Positions 21,428-32,252 of a DNA stretch of 64,000 bases are shown one piece after another. The notes under the pieces were generated by a model. The model did not search any database. It was not told the origin of the DNA and worked only from the letters and a program-made list of their open reading frames with translations. Location: positions 1 to 64,000 of the forward strand of contig JACNKP010000081.1 of the NCBI GenBank assembly GCA_014381985.1, in the 5' to 3' direction. Each line of letters starts with the position of its first letter. The stretch's first letter is position 1. The DNA comes from SAR92 clade bacterium. Its GTDB lineage: Bacteria > Pseudomonadota > Gammaproteobacteria > Pseudomonadales > Porticoccaceae. The position numbers and the translations under genes were made by a program.

Positions 21428-21449
21428 GGGACTAGAGCATACTAGTCCC
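21428..21449. terminator. hairpin between convergent ORFs (copy A)
   Basis: GGGACTAG-AGCATA-CTAGTCCC perfect 8-bp stem. Confidence 0.6.
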
Positions 21450-21469
21450 CCACATTAGATCACTAACCT

Positions 21470-21739
21470 CTAGATTTGATAATCCAAGACTTTATACCCA
21501 AGGGCTTTAAGCTGGGGTCGCAGAGTCTTTGCATCACCAACAACAACCATTAACATATCGTCAACGGCGAGGTGCTTTTTAGCGAGCGCATTGATCTCAG
21601 CTTTAGTGATATTGGTCACTATTTCAGCGCGCTGACGCACAAAGTCTGGGGTTAGGTCGTGCTCTAAAATCTGCGCCAAGAAGGCCAACTTGGCTCTCGG
21701 GGTTTCATATTTTAGGGCGTCTTTTTGATTGATTTCCAT
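21470..21739 (-). pseudogene. orphan C-terminal fragment of M16 metalloprotease (duplicate)
   Basis: 87 residues (INQKDALKYETPRAKL...KVLDYQI) identical to the C-terminus of the full-length protease at 22594-25446; no HxxEH motif; ATG is created at the duplication junction. Confidence 0.9.
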
Positions 21740-21794
21740 AAAATGTAATCTAAAGATGGCCCCAGCTATTGTTATTACACGATAAGGGGGACGG

Positions 21795-22145
21795 TTATAG
21801 TTTAATATCGAAGTGTTTAATCACGGATTCTAAGATTTCCCAGGTACCTTTAAATCCGGCTTCGACCACAAAGGCATCCCCAGGGCCCACATTAATGGGC
21901 TCCTCGTCGTCGGGTGTGATGGTGATTCTGCCTTCTATGAGATGAACAAATTCATACTCTGAATAGGTTGCATGGTAGGTTCCCGGAGTGGCCGTCCAGA
22001 TACCAGAAATCATGCTCCCATCATTTGAGGTATGAAGCACCCAAGTTTTCATGGTTGGCTCACCTTTGACGATCGTCCAACCCTCTAGATCTTCACTGAG
22101 CATTTCAGCTGATTGCTGATTGTCGAGTTTAAATAAATGTTTCAT
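21795..22145 (-). CDS. cupin domain protein (EutQ-like/DUF861-type small cupin)
   Basis: EYEFVHLIEGRITITPDDEEPINVGPGDAFVVEAGFKGTWEILESVIKHF: single small cupin barrel. Confidence 0.8.
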   Translation of the reverse strand: MKHLFKLDNQQSAEMLSEDLEGWTIVKGEPTMKTWVLHTSNDGSMISGIWTATPGTYHATYSEYEFVHLIEGRITITPDDEEPINVGPGDAFVVEAGFKGTWEILESVIKHFDIKL

Positions 22146-22246
22146 TTATAGAGTCCTTTTATAAGCAGTGTTAAGAGTCCCTTAAGATTTGCAATATAAC
22201 CTACATAGGGTAATTACACGATTTTGACTAACTTGAGGAACAGTGT

Positions 22247-22450
22247 ATGGAGCGGCAATCGACGAGACTAATCATTATCGGGTTACTTTTGTCCGTTATA
22301 AACTTGTTCGTTATTTCATGTGATCAGGATGCCTTTGTCACACTAAGCGTATTTTTTTTGCTTTTTATGTTGTCCAGTCAGTCTTGGATTAGTCTTTTGT
22401 TTGTGCGCCTAAGGCAAAGGCTCATTTTTAAACAAAAGAGGGGGAGTTAA
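22247..22450 (+). CDS. small hydrophobic protein, 67 aa (copy B)
   Basis: Same as copy A except R6T. Confidence 0.5.
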   Translation: MERQSTRLIIIGLLLSVINLFVISCDQDAFVTLSVFFLLFMLSSQSWISLLFVRLRQRLIFKQKRGS

Positions 22451-22551
22451 GGGAATATTTAAGGCATCCAAAGATTCTAACGACCCAAAGGGGATGCCAC
22501 GCAAGCATGATGTCCATGCCTCAACTGCAAGGGCCCATCGGCAGACCAAAA

Positions 22552-22573
22552 GGGACTAGAGCATACTAGTCCC
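22552..22573. terminator. hairpin between convergent ORFs (copy B)
   Basis: GGGACTAG-AGCATA-CTAGTCCC. Confidence 0.6.
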
Positions 22574-22593
22574 CCACATTAGATCACTAACCT

Positions 22594-25446
22594 CTAGATT
22601 TGATAATCCAAGACTTTATACCCAAGGGCTTTAAGCTGGGGTCGCAGAGTCTTTGCATCACCAACAACAACCATTAACATATCGTCAACGGCGAGGTGCT
22701 TTTTAGCGAGCGCATTGATCTCAGCTTTAGTGATATTGGTCACTATTTCAGCGCGCTGACGCACAAAGTCTGGGGTTAGGTCGTGCTCTAAAATCTGCGC
22801 CAAGAAGGCCAACTTGGCTCTCGGGGTTTCATATTTTAGGGCGTCTTTTTGATTGATTGAGTTACGCATAAACATCAACTCATCATCCGTAATTCCACGT
22901 TCAGAATAGTCTTTGATCTCATTAATAAATTCGACAATAGACTTATCCGTTGCGTCCGCTCGTACTTCTGCGGTCGCGGTGTAATAACCAGACAATTTGC
23001 CGCCATTAAAATAGGATCTAGCACCATAGGTGTAGCCTTTATCTTCTCGCAGATTTAAATTAATGCGACTGTTAAAGGCCCCACCAAGCGCGAAATTCAT
23101 TAGCGATGATTTGTAGTATTCACCGGTAATATCTTCAGTCATGGAGCGCTTTCCTATTCGAATAGCAGATTGAGCGGCGTCATCTTTATTGACCAGATAA
23201 ATCACACCCATTTTGCCGTCACCTTCTGGCAGAGATAAATTTAGATCGACAGCTTTTCCTTCCCAGTCTTCCAATATAGAGAGTGATTTAGTCAGTTCAG
23301 CCTGACCTAAGTCAGATACCGCAATCAACTGTCCGCCAAAAGGTTTTACCTGTTGTTGATAAAACGCTTTAACATCATCCAACGAGATATTGGTAAGCGA
23401 TTTTTCATTACCAGAGCTTGGCATAGCAGCAATATTATCAGCGTTCAGCAGTTGTCGATAGGCTGTGGAGGCTAAATAACCAGCATCTTTCCTATTATTT
23501 AGTGTGCCTTGAATGGCATTGCTCTTTAATCGCTCGAATTCACTTTCCAGAAACGCAGGGGCTCTAAGTTGTTCATTGACTAGGGTTAGGGTCGCATCTA
23601 AATTTTTAGTCAGTGAACTAATATTAATATTTAGGTAAAGGTTGCCGGCAGAGATGTAAATTGAACTGCCAAGCTTTTGCAGGGCCTTACTCATTTCTTC
23701 GGCACTACGTTCTGTTGTTGATTCTTTAAGCATGCTAGCAACTAAGCCAGCGGTACCTGCTGTATTTTTGGCGTTGTAGTAGTGGCCAGCAGGAATTTTT
23801 AGTAATACCGACGTAGTCGGGGTTTCGATGCTTTGAGCGCCTAGAATGGATATGCCATTATCAAAATTATGCTGCCACATTTCTGGAATATCGACGGCTT
23901 TGTTAGCGCCTGCAATGGGAATTATACTTCGATCAAAATCATCGACTCCTTTGCGCACAGCAATATCATCTTCAGAGGTGGAGGCTCCGTCGCCTGCGCT
24001 TCTTGGGCCAGGCACAAAATTATCTTTTGCCGCTATTGCGCTTAGTTGGCCATTAGGTACCACGCTCATTATCACGCCATGCTGATCTTTAATGTATTTT
24101 TTAAAGACACGCATAACATCTTCTTTGCTTACATTATTGTAGCGGGCTATGTCTTGTGCAATGTAGTTAGGGTTGTTGGAGAAGGTTTGATTAGCGGCTA
24201 ACTGGCTCACTTTGCCTGACACACTTTGCAGACCAAAGATAAATGAGGCTTCCATATCAGCTTTAGCCTTTAGCAAATCATCATCTTCAACACCTCGCTG
24301 TTCGAATTCAACCAAGGTGTCGCGGATAACGTTTTCAATGTCAGAGAGTGATTTGCCGGAAGCGGGATGTGGTAGTGCGTATAAGCTAAAAGTACAGCTC
24401 AATTCAGCGCAGGGATGGCTCACTTCAGCTTGCACTGCAAATTGTGTTTTGACTAAGTTTTTATACAGTAGAGATGCCTTCCCGCCACCCAATATGCTGG
24501 ACAAGACATCCAAAGGGGCTTCGTCCGCATGACGCAGTGAAACTGTTGGATAGGTCATGTAAAGGAGCGGCAGATGAACGTTGTCTTCCATCGAGATATA
24601 ACGATCTTCAGCAATCTCAATCACTGATTTTTCTGGCATGGCCACTTCGGGACCCCGAGGGATTGAACCAAAGTATTTTTTAACCAGAACTAATGTCTCG
24701 GTAATATTAATGTCACCGCCAATGGTGAGTGTCGCATTATTGGGTCCGTACCATCGAAGAAAGAAAGCTTTTAAATCGTTCACATTGACGCGATTCAAGT
24801 CATCCAAGTAACCGATTACTGGCCATGAATAGGCGTGGCCAGCAGGGTAAAGCGCTTCAGATACTCGCTCATTAAGGCGACCATAAGGTCGATTGTCGAC
24901 ACGCTGACCGCGTTCATTTTTTACAGTTTCACGTTGCACCTCAAATTTTTCTTGGGTAACGGCATCCACTAAAAATCCCATTCGGTCGGCTTCAAGCCAG
25001 AGCATCTTTTCTAATTGATTCGCTGGCACTGTTTGAAAATAGTTAGTGCGATCAGTATTGGTTGTCCCATTCATTGTGCCACCTGCCTCGGTGACTAACT
25101 TAAAGTGCTGCTCGTCGTCGACGTTTTCTGAGCCCTGGAACATCATATGTTCGAAAAAGTGCGCAAATCCAGACTTGCCCAAATCTTCTCTTCCTGACCC
25201 CACATGATAGGTGATGTCGACGTGAACTAAAGGGTCTGAATTGTCTGAATGTAAAATCAGAGTTAAACCATTATCCAGCACAAACTTCTGATAAGGGATA
25301 ATAGTCTTACCATTCTCGCCAATCACTTCCTCAACGAATTCAATTCCTTCGATAGAGGAGACTGATTCTTTGTTGTTATTTGGATTTTCTTCACCTTGGC
25401 AAGCGGCTAGGCAGAGGATAATAAGTAGAATGGACCAATTTTTCAT
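22594..25446 (-). CDS. M16 family zinc metalloprotease, lipoprotein
   Basis: 950 aa; lipobox LCLAAC; zinc motif HFFEHMMFQGSENV (HxxEH) with downstream E; two M16 repeats. Confidence 0.95.
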   Translation of the reverse strand: MKNWSILLIILCLAACQGEENPNNNKESVSSIEGIEFVEEVIGENGKTIIPYQKFVLDNGLTLILHSDNSDPLVHVDITYHVGSGREDLGKSGFAHFFEHMMFQGSENVDDEQHFKLVTEAGGTMNGTTNTDRTNYFQTVPANQLEKMLWLEADRMGFLVDAVTQEKFEVQRETVKNERGQRVDNRPYGRLNERVSEALYPAGHAYSWPVIGYLDDLNRVNVNDLKAFFLRWYGPNNATLTIGGDINITETLVLVKKYFGSIPRGPEVAMPEKSVIEIAEDRYISMEDNVHLPLLYMTYPTVSLRHADEAPLDVLSSILGGGKASLLYKNLVKTQFAVQAEVSHPCAELSCTFSLYALPHPASGKSLSDIENVIRDTLVEFEQRGVEDDDLLKAKADMEASFIFGLQSVSGKVSQLAANQTFSNNPNYIAQDIARYNNVSKEDVMRVFKKYIKDQHGVIMSVVPNGQLSAIAAKDNFVPGPRSAGDGASTSEDDIAVRKGVDDFDRSIIPIAGANKAVDIPEMWQHNFDNGISILGAQSIETPTTSVLLKIPAGHYYNAKNTAGTAGLVASMLKESTTERSAEEMSKALQKLGSSIYISAGNLYLNINISSLTKNLDATLTLVNEQLRAPAFLESEFERLKSNAIQGTLNNRKDAGYLASTAYRQLLNADNIAAMPSSGNEKSLTNISLDDVKAFYQQQVKPFGGQLIAVSDLGQAELTKSLSILEDWEGKAVDLNLSLPEGDGKMGVIYLVNKDDAAQSAIRIGKRSMTEDITGEYYKSSLMNFALGGAFNSRINLNLREDKGYTYGARSYFNGGKLSGYYTATAEVRADATDKSIVEFINEIKDYSERGITDDELMFMRNSINQKDALKYETPRAKLAFLAQILEHDLTPDFVRQRAEIVTNITKAEINALAKKHLAVDDMLMVVVGDAKTLRPQLKALGYKVLDYQI

Positions 25447-25749
25447 TGTAGCTCTCCTGAGAAATATTTTGTCTTGGCTATCATCGATTTTTGTGAAAAC
25501 AGTAAATGCCTAAAATATTTTAAATCGAATTTTCGTACCGCATTCTTGACTTCAATTATCAATATTACAAGAACAATTTTCTTTTTTGCGCAACATGTAA
25601 ATACCAATAGAAAACGTTTTGTTTCCTAGGCGACTAATATCTCAAGTAGACTTAATAAATATTCGAAGTCGTTATTCTTCATGATTTATACTACACGTTA
25701 TACGGGGATATCATGATCTCTGGACTAGCCACTTTATAAAGGACTAAAA

Positions 25750-27924
25750 ATGACAGCACTTAAGAGAGTATCACTATTAGTAATGCTTGGACTTGGCTTT
25801 TTGCTGAGTGCTTGCCTGGAGAATGGGGATCGTCAAAAACATGGTGAGCTCCAGGTGGGTTTCAGCGTGTATGCAGAAACCCGCAAAGGTGAGGTGATTG
25901 ATCATTATTTTGACATGCCGGTTGCTGATCCATACCGTTGGCTGGAAGATGACATGAGCTTAGAGACTGGGGCTTGGGTGGCAGCACAAAACGCAGTCAC
26001 CTTTGGCTATCTAAGTAAGATTCCTTATCGAGAGGCCGTTAGAAAACGTTTAGAGGTTCTATGGGATTACGAGAAAGTTAGCGCCCCCTTCAAAGAAGGG
26101 GCTTACACTTACTTTTATAGAAACACCGGACTGCAAAATCAATATGTTGTTTATCGCTACGCAGATAATGGCGAACCGGAAGTATTCTTAGACCCCAATA
26201 CGTTTAGCGAAGAGGGAACCACCTCTTTATCAACACTGAGCTTCTCTGGTGATGGTTCGCTTGCGGCCTATTCTATTTCAGAAGCAGGTAGTGACTGGCG
26301 CAAAATTATTACCATTGATGTGGAGACTAAGCAGCGCTTAGAGGCTCCTATTGTTGATGTGAAGTTTTCTGGAATTGCCTGGAATGGGCAAGACGGATTC
26401 TTTTATTCGAGTTATGAAAAGCCTGAGGGTAGTGAGCTTTCAGCAAAAACAGATCAGCATAAGCTGTACTACCATAAGTTGGGGACTGCCCAACAACAAG
26501 ACAAGATTATTTTTGGTGGTACCCCTGAACAGAAGCGCCGTTATGTAGGCGGAGATGTTACCGAAGATGGCCGATATTTAGTGATATCTGGCGCAGTGTC
26601 AACGTCTGGGAACGATCTTTATCTGAAAGATTTAACTGTGCCTAATTCGCCACTGGTGACAATTTTAGATGACACTAATTCAGAAGCCTATGTCATTGAT
26701 AATATCGGAACTCAGCTGTACATAGTGACCGACCGAGACGCGCCCAATCAGCGCATTGTGACGGTTGATGCGGTAAATCCAACACCTGAAAAATGGGAGG
26801 ACTTTATTGTTGAGACTGAGCATGTGCTGTCTGCATCAACTGGTGGTGGGTATTTCTTCGCAGAATATATGGTTAATGCGCTTTCAAAGGTTTATCAGTA
26901 TGACTATCAAGGAAATCGGCTTGGCGAGGTCGAATTATCTGGTCTGGGAAGCGCAAGTGCCATTCGCGGCAATAGAGAAGATACTAAGTTGTATTATTCT
27001 TTTACTAACTACAATACGCCGCCAACTATTTTCGAACTCGACGTAGAGGAAAATACATCTACAGTATTTAAAGAATCAGGCGCTGGGTTTGCTAGCGAAG
27101 ATTATATTTCATCTCAGCATTTTTACGCCTCAAAGGATGGCGTCCAAATCCCAATGATGATTACCCATAAAAAAGGTTTGGTTTTAAATGGTAAAAATCC
27201 AACCATCCTATATGGCTATGGCGGCTTCAACATCAGTCTGACACCTTCATTTAACATTGCCAACGCATTCTGGTTAGAACAGGGGGGGGTGTATGCGGTG
27301 CCGAATCTGCGTGGCGGTGGCGAGTACGGCAAGCAGTGGCACGATGCGGGAACTCAATTCAACAAACAAAATGTGTTTGACGACTTTATCGCCGCCGCGG
27401 AATATCTCATCGATAATTACTATACCTCTAGTGATTATTTGGCAATTAACGGACGATCTAATGGAGGTCTCTTGGTTGGAGCTGTGATGACCCAAAGACC
27501 TAGTTTAATGGCTGTTGCTCTTCCAGGCGTCGGAGTTATGGATATGCTGAGATACCACACTTTTACCGCGGGCGCGGGGTGGGCCTACGACTATGGTACA
27601 TCAGAGCAAAGTCCAGAGATGTTTGAATATCTGAAAGGTTATTCCCCAGTACATAACGTTAATAAAGGAATAGAATACCCAGCAACCTTAGTGACTACAG
27701 GGGATCATGACGATAGGGTTGTTCCCGCCCATTCATTTAAATTTGCAGCACAATTACAAGAAAAACAAGCAGGTCAAAGTCCCACGTTGATTCGAATTGA
27801 GACTAATGCGGGTCATGGATCAGGAACCCCTGTATCGAAAATTATAGAGCAGTACGCAGATAAATTCAGTTTTACACTTTTTAATATGGGTTTTTACCAG
27901 CTACCGGTAATGAAAGCAGAGTAA
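25750..27924 (+). CDS. prolyl oligopeptidase family serine peptidase (S9A), lipoprotein
   Basis: [47 protein letters not shown] (GxSxGG), [17 protein letters not shown]; lipobox LLSAC. Confidence 0.95.
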   Translation: MTALKRVSLLVMLGLGFLLSACLENGDRQKHGELQVGFSVYAETRKGEVIDHYFDMPVADPYRWLEDDMSLETGAWVAAQNAVTFGYLSKIPYREAVRKRLEVLWDYEKVSAPFKEGAYTYFYRNTGLQNQYVVYRYADNGEPEVFLDPNTFSEEGTTSLSTLSFSGDGSLAAYSISEAGSDWRKIITIDVETKQRLEAPIVDVKFSGIAWNGQDGFFYSSYEKPEGSELSAKTDQHKLYYHKLGTAQQQDKIIFGGTPEQKRRYVGGDVTEDGRYLVISGAVSTSGNDLYLKDLTVPNSPLVTILDDTNSEAYVIDNIGTQLYIVTDRDAPNQRIVTVDAVNPTPEKWEDFIVETEHVLSASTGGGYFFAEYMVNALSKVYQYDYQGNRLGEVELSGLGSASAIRGNREDTKLYYSFTNYNTPPTIFELDVEENTSTVFKESGAGFASEDYISSQHFYASKDGVQIPMMITHKKGLVLNGKNPTILYGYGGFNISLTPSFNIANAFWLEQGGVYAVPNLRGGGEYGKQWHDAGTQFNKQNVFDDFIAAAEYLIDNYYTSSDYLAINGRSNGGLLVGAVMTQRPSLMAVALPGVGVMDMLRYHTFTAGAGWAYDYGTSEQSPEMFEYLKGYSPVHNVNKGIEYPATLVTTGDHDDRVVPAHSFKFAAQLQEKQAGQSPTLIRIETNAGHGSGTPVSKIIEQYADKFSFTLFNMGFYQLPVMKAE

Positions 27925-28021
27925 TGGAGCACTATTTTTAAAAAAATAGTGCTCATCCAATTACTTTTGGAATTCGTAAGCTACAATTACAACGGTCGTT
28001 AAACTTTACAATGGAGTCTTT

Positions 28022-28474
28022 ATGAAGCAAATCACGAAATTTTTTATTTTGGTTGGGGTAGTATCATTTACTAGCCTGTCTCAGGCAGCCTGTAGCTTTG
28101 ACGTTGAGGTGGGCGATTATCTTAAATTCAGCACCCCAGACATGGCAGTAGAGAAAAGCTGTGAGTCGATAACGGTTAATCTTAAGCATAGCGGGAAATT
28201 ACCGGCAAACATAATGGGTCATAACTGGGTATTATCGGCTGATGCTGATGTGCAGGCGCTTGCCACTGAAGGCATGAGTGCTGGATTGGTCAGTAATTAT
28301 GTCCCGCCGGGCGACGCAAGGGTATTGGCCGTAACATCTGTGATCGGCGGAGGCGAGAGCACTAGCGTGACCTTCTCCACGGCAGGATTGGTGAGTGGCG
28401 ATGCTTATACTTTTTTCTGTTCTTTCCCCGGACATTCGTACAGTATGCGCGGTGCATTGACGGTTAACCCGTAA
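28022..28474 (+). CDS. azurin (type 1 blue copper protein)
   Basis: Signal peptide; IMGHNWVL (His ligand), FFCSFPGHSYSMRG (Cys-x4-His-x3-Met copper ligands). Confidence 0.95.
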   Translation: MKQITKFFILVGVVSFTSLSQAACSFDVEVGDYLKFSTPDMAVEKSCESITVNLKHSGKLPANIMGHNWVLSADADVQALATEGMSAGLVSNYVPPGDARVLAVTSVIGGGESTSVTFSTAGLVSGDAYTFFCSFPGHSYSMRGALTVNP

Positions 28475-28489
28475 AGACAGATAGAACTA

Positions 28490-28519
28490 AAAACGGCCAC
28501 TTTTTGTGGCCGTTTTTTT
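28490..28519 (+). terminator. intrinsic terminator after azurin
   Basis: AAAACGGCCAC-TTTTT-GTGGCCGTTTT followed by T-run. Confidence 0.92.
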
Positions 28520-28543
28520 GTCTCAGAGATAGTCAAATAGCCC

Positions 28544-29317
28544 TTATTTGTCGACAAATGCACGTTCAATAACATATTCGCCCATTTCCCCTGCGCGTGT
28601 CTCAGAAAAGCCGCGAGCCTCTAAAATAGACCTCATATCTTTGAGCATGCTGGGGCTTCCGCACAACATAAAGCGGTCATCTTTTTTGTTAGGCAAGGGT
28701 AAGTCGAGATCTATAAATAATTTACCGCACGTCATCATGTCGGTTATGCGCCCATTGTTCTTAAAGGGCTCTCGTGTCACCAAAGGGTAGTACCTTAATT
28801 TTTTCTTCACTAATTTACCAAAATATTCATGCTCAGTTAGTTCGTGTTGAATATAGTCGCTGTAGGCCAGTTCAGAGACATAGCGAACCCCATGGGCGAG
28901 AATAATAGTGTCGAATCGGTCGTATATCTCTGGGTCCTTTATAATGCTTAAGAACGGGGCTAAGCCTGTCCCTGTGCCAATTAGGTAGAGATTTTTTCCT
29001 GGCAGTAAATGGTCAGCGACCAGAGTTCCGGTAGGTTTGCTGCCAATCAATACTTTATCGCCGACACTTAGGTGCTGCAGTTTTGACGTTAGGGGTCCGT
29101 TTGCTACCTTAATGCTAAAGAACTCTAATTCATCTTCATAGTTGGCACTGACAATGCTGTAAGCACGCATTAACGGCTTGCCTTCATGCTCAAGGCCGAT
29201 CATCACAAAATGACCATTTTTAAACCTAAAGCCCGCATCACGAGTTGTTTTAAAACTAAACAAGGTTTCGTTCCAGTGGTGCACTTCGGTCACTGTTTCT
29301 GTTATTACCTTCGGCAT
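28544..29317 (-). CDS. fpr: ferredoxin--NADP+ reductase
   Basis: RFKNGHFVMIGL, RAYSIVSANYEDELEFFSIKV, LIGTGTGLAPFLSIIKDPEIYDRFD, LCGSPSMLKDM, C-terminal GEYVIERAFVDK. Confidence 0.93.
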   Translation of the reverse strand: MPKVITETVTEVHHWNETLFSFKTTRDAGFRFKNGHFVMIGLEHEGKPLMRAYSIVSANYEDELEFFSIKVANGPLTSKLQHLSVGDKVLIGSKPTGTLVADHLLPGKNLYLIGTGTGLAPFLSIIKDPEIYDRFDTIILAHGVRYVSELAYSDYIQHELTEHEYFGKLVKKKLRYYPLVTREPFKNNGRITDMMTCGKLFIDLDLPLPNKKDDRFMLCGSPSMLKDMRSILEARGFSETRAGEMGEYVIERAFVDK

Positions 29318-29456
29318 GAAGCAATCCTGTCTAAAAAGGTACCCTAAAGTGGGTATCGTTAAGGCGCGCAGTATAGGAAAAATAGGCCTCTAGGTATAGA
29401 GCGACATAATGGATATGCACTGTTGCTATTGGGCTGGAGTTATCTGTAAAGACAAT

Positions 29457-32156
29457 TCAAATAGTCCATGGTGCTGGCGTATCCCCATCTATTTCATATC
29501 GGTTTAGTGCAGCTGTTAGCACTGAATATTCGATTATTTCCGCTTTGGCAAGTGCTTCAATGGCAGCGATAACGATACTTTTACTGTCTACTTCAAAAAA
29601 TTTACGCAGTACGGCTCGTTTATCACTGCGGCCAAAGCCGTCAGTCCCTAAGGCAACGAGGCGCCCTTCTACATAGGGGCCAATTAATTGAGGCAACGCT
29701 CGGACATAATCTGTCGCTGCAATAATAGGAAGATCTCCGGGTAAACAAGCCTGGACATGACTGATTTTTGGCGTCTTGCTGGGGGAAAGACGATTCGTTC
29801 GTTCTATAGCTCGAGCCTCACGCTCTAACTCTGTGAAACTGGTTGCACTAAAAATATCGCTCGCGATATTAAAATCATTAAGCAGACAGTCGGCGGCAGC
29901 AATAACTTCATTAAGTATAGTGCCGGAGCCGATTAGGCGAACCCTTATATGCGCTTCTTTGTCACCTCGTGTCCCCACCTGGTAGAGACCTCGAAGGATG
30001 TCATCCTCCACTCCTTCAGGCATATTGGGTTGAGCGTAATTCTCATTCATCACAGTGATGTAATAAAACTCATCGACGTTTCGCTCCATCATCTGGCGCA
30101 TTCCATGATCCATAATCAATGCCAGCTCATAGGCATAGGCAGGATCATAGGCTCGGCAGTTTGGAACAGTCGAAGCGACAATATGACTGCTGCCATCTTG
30201 ATGCTGTAAACCTTCACCTGAGAGTGTTGTTCGGCCGGCAGTTGCGCCTAATAGAAAGCCTCTAGCCCGCTGATCCGCTGCAGCCCAGATTAGATCACCA
30301 ACGCGTTGAAATCCAAACATCGAGTAGTAAATATAAAAAGGTAAGGTGGGAGTATCATGCACAGAATATGAGGTTGCAGCTGCAGCCCAAGATGAGATGG
30401 CACCGGCCTCATTGATCCCTTCCTCTAATAGCTGACCATTTTTGGCTTCCTTATAAAACATCATAGACTCAGAATCTTCGGGTGTATAAAGCTGACCAAG
30501 AGGGGAGTAGATGCCTATTTGCCGGAACAGGTTATCCATGCCAAAGGTTCTCGCTTCATCGGCTACGATGGGAACAATTTTGGGGCCGAGAGACTTATCT
30601 TTTAATAAGGCTCCGAGCATGCGAACAGCAGCCATTGTGGTAGACATCGATTTTTCATCAGCATGCAGTGCGAACTTTGCATATTGATTAATCTGCGGGA
30701 TCAACGGGGCTTTTTTATCAGCGCTTGAGTCGGCTTTCTGCGCCGCTTTCCGTGAGGGGATATGCCCCCCTAGCGCGACGCGACGAGAACGCATATAAAT
30801 CATCTCTTCACTATCGTCGGCCGGCTTATAAAAGTTCAGAGATTCAAGATCATTGTCGCTTAGGGGCAGTGAAAACCGATCTCGAAAAGCGGTTAACGAC
30901 GTCATATCAATAGTTTTAGCTTGATGAGAGGACATGCGGCTTTCCCCTGCGCCGCCCATACCAAAGCCTTTTTTAGTCTTGGCTAATATAACCGTAGGAG
31001 CGCCTTTATGAGCTTTCGCTGCTGCAAAGGCTGCATGTAACTTACGTAGATCATGACCGCCACGTTTTAATTTGTTGATTTCGGCATCAGTCATGTGGGC
31101 AACAAGGTCTTTGGTGTCTGGATCGGCATCAAAGAATTTAACGCGATTGTAATCTCCATCTTTAGAACCTAAATCTTGGTATTCACCATCGACTGTTTCC
31201 GCAAAGCGTCGCAGTAAAACCTGATTAGTATCGTGGGCAAAAAGGCTGTCCCATTCCGAGCCCCAAAGGACTTTAATGACGTTCCAGCCAGCGCCGATAA
31301 ATAGGCTTTCTAGTTCTTGAATAATTTGCCCGTTACCACGCACCGGGCCGTCTAATCGTTGCAGATTACAATTAACAATAAAGGTAAGGTTATCTAGCCC
31401 TTCGCGTGCGGCAAGGGTCAGGCCGCCGATGGATTCAGGCTCATCCATTTCGCCGTCACCAAAAACCCCCCACACATGGCGCCCTGCTGTTTCCGCTAAG
31501 CCGCGGCCTTCAAGGTAACGCATATAGCGGGCTTGATAGACGGCGCTGATGGGTCCAACCCCCATCGAGCCTGTCGGGAATTGCCAAAAATCAGGCATTA
31601 AGTAAGGATGAGGATAAGAGCAAAGACCTTTGCCAGCAACTTCTTGTCGATAGTTTGAAAGTTGCTCTTCATCTAGGCGGCCTTCTAAAAAGGCTCGGGC
31701 ATAGACACCTGGAGCAGAATGAGGCTGAAAGTAAACTAAATCACCGCCAAAATCGTCAGTTTGGGCGCGAAAGAAATGATTAAATCCGGTTTCAAAAATC
31801 TCGGCGGCAGAGGCATAACTAGCAATATGGCCGCCAAGCCCGCCATAGGCTCTGTTGGCACGCATGACCATCGCCAACGCATTCCATCGGGTAATTGCGG
31901 TAATTCGTTCTTCCAGCTCTAAATTACCTGGATAGGACCCTTGTTGCTCCAATGGGATAGAGTTCCGATAAGCTGAAAATGGTTGCCCGCTTGCCGTAAA
32001 TCCACTATTTCTAACTACTTCCTCAAGCTGCCGAATTAGAAATTGAGCTCGCTCAACCCCTTGCACTGAAGTGACGGCCGATATGGAGTCGAGCCATTCT
32101 TTAGTTTCGGTAGGATCACTATCGATCAATTTAATGCCGTAGTTTGAAAACTTCAT
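29457..32156 (-). CDS. aceE: pyruvate dehydrogenase (acetyl-transferring), homodimeric E1 component
   Basis: 899 aa; HIASYASAAEIFETGFNHFFRA, GVFGDGEMDEPES...NCNLQRLDGPVRGNG, GRTTLSGEGLQHQDGSSH. Confidence 0.97.
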   Translation of the reverse strand: MKFSNYGIKLIDSDPTETKEWLDSISAVTSVQGVERAQFLIRQLEEVVRNSGFTASGQPFSAYRNSIPLEQQGSYPGNLELEERITAITRWNALAMVMRANRAYGGLGGHIASYASAAEIFETGFNHFFRAQTDDFGGDLVYFQPHSAPGVYARAFLEGRLDEEQLSNYRQEVAGKGLCSYPHPYLMPDFWQFPTGSMGVGPISAVYQARYMRYLEGRGLAETAGRHVWGVFGDGEMDEPESIGGLTLAAREGLDNLTFIVNCNLQRLDGPVRGNGQIIQELESLFIGAGWNVIKVLWGSEWDSLFAHDTNQVLLRRFAETVDGEYQDLGSKDGDYNRVKFFDADPDTKDLVAHMTDAEINKLKRGGHDLRKLHAAFAAAKAHKGAPTVILAKTKKGFGMGGAGESRMSSHQAKTIDMTSLTAFRDRFSLPLSDNDLESLNFYKPADDSEEMIYMRSRRVALGGHIPSRKAAQKADSSADKKAPLIPQINQYAKFALHADEKSMSTTMAAVRMLGALLKDKSLGPKIVPIVADEARTFGMDNLFRQIGIYSPLGQLYTPEDSESMMFYKEAKNGQLLEEGINEAGAISSWAAAATSYSVHDTPTLPFYIYYSMFGFQRVGDLIWAAADQRARGFLLGATAGRTTLSGEGLQHQDGSSHIVASTVPNCRAYDPAYAYELALIMDHGMRQMMERNVDEFYYITVMNENYAQPNMPEGVEDDILRGLYQVGTRGDKEAHIRVRLIGSGTILNEVIAAADCLLNDFNIASDIFSATSFTELEREARAIERTNRLSPSKTPKISHVQACLPGDLPIIAATDYVRALPQLIGPYVEGRLVALGTDGFGRSDKRAVLRKFFEVDSKSIVIAAIEALAKAEIIEYSVLTAALNRYEIDGDTPAPWTI

Positions 32157-32252
32157 AAGGTTACATTCATGGCCAAGAAAGTCGGATTGTAAGGAGGATT
32201 CGTTAGCATGTGTTGCCGTTTTAGAGTCAATATGAGACTCTATAAGGCATAA

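Larger units (their letters stand above)
21122..21734. repeat. direct repeat copy A (613 bp)
   Basis: Matches 22246-22858 at a constant offset of 1124 bp; the only mismatch I found is 21139 G vs 22263 C. Confidence 0.95.
22246..22858. repeat. direct repeat copy B (613 bp)
   Basis: See copy A. Confidence 0.95.

Noticed and set aside
21122-22858. Insertion sequence or composite transposon explanation for the duplication
   Set aside because: No transposase ORF, terminal inverted repeats or target-site duplications were found; repeat content is ordinary host sequence (protease tail, small ORF).
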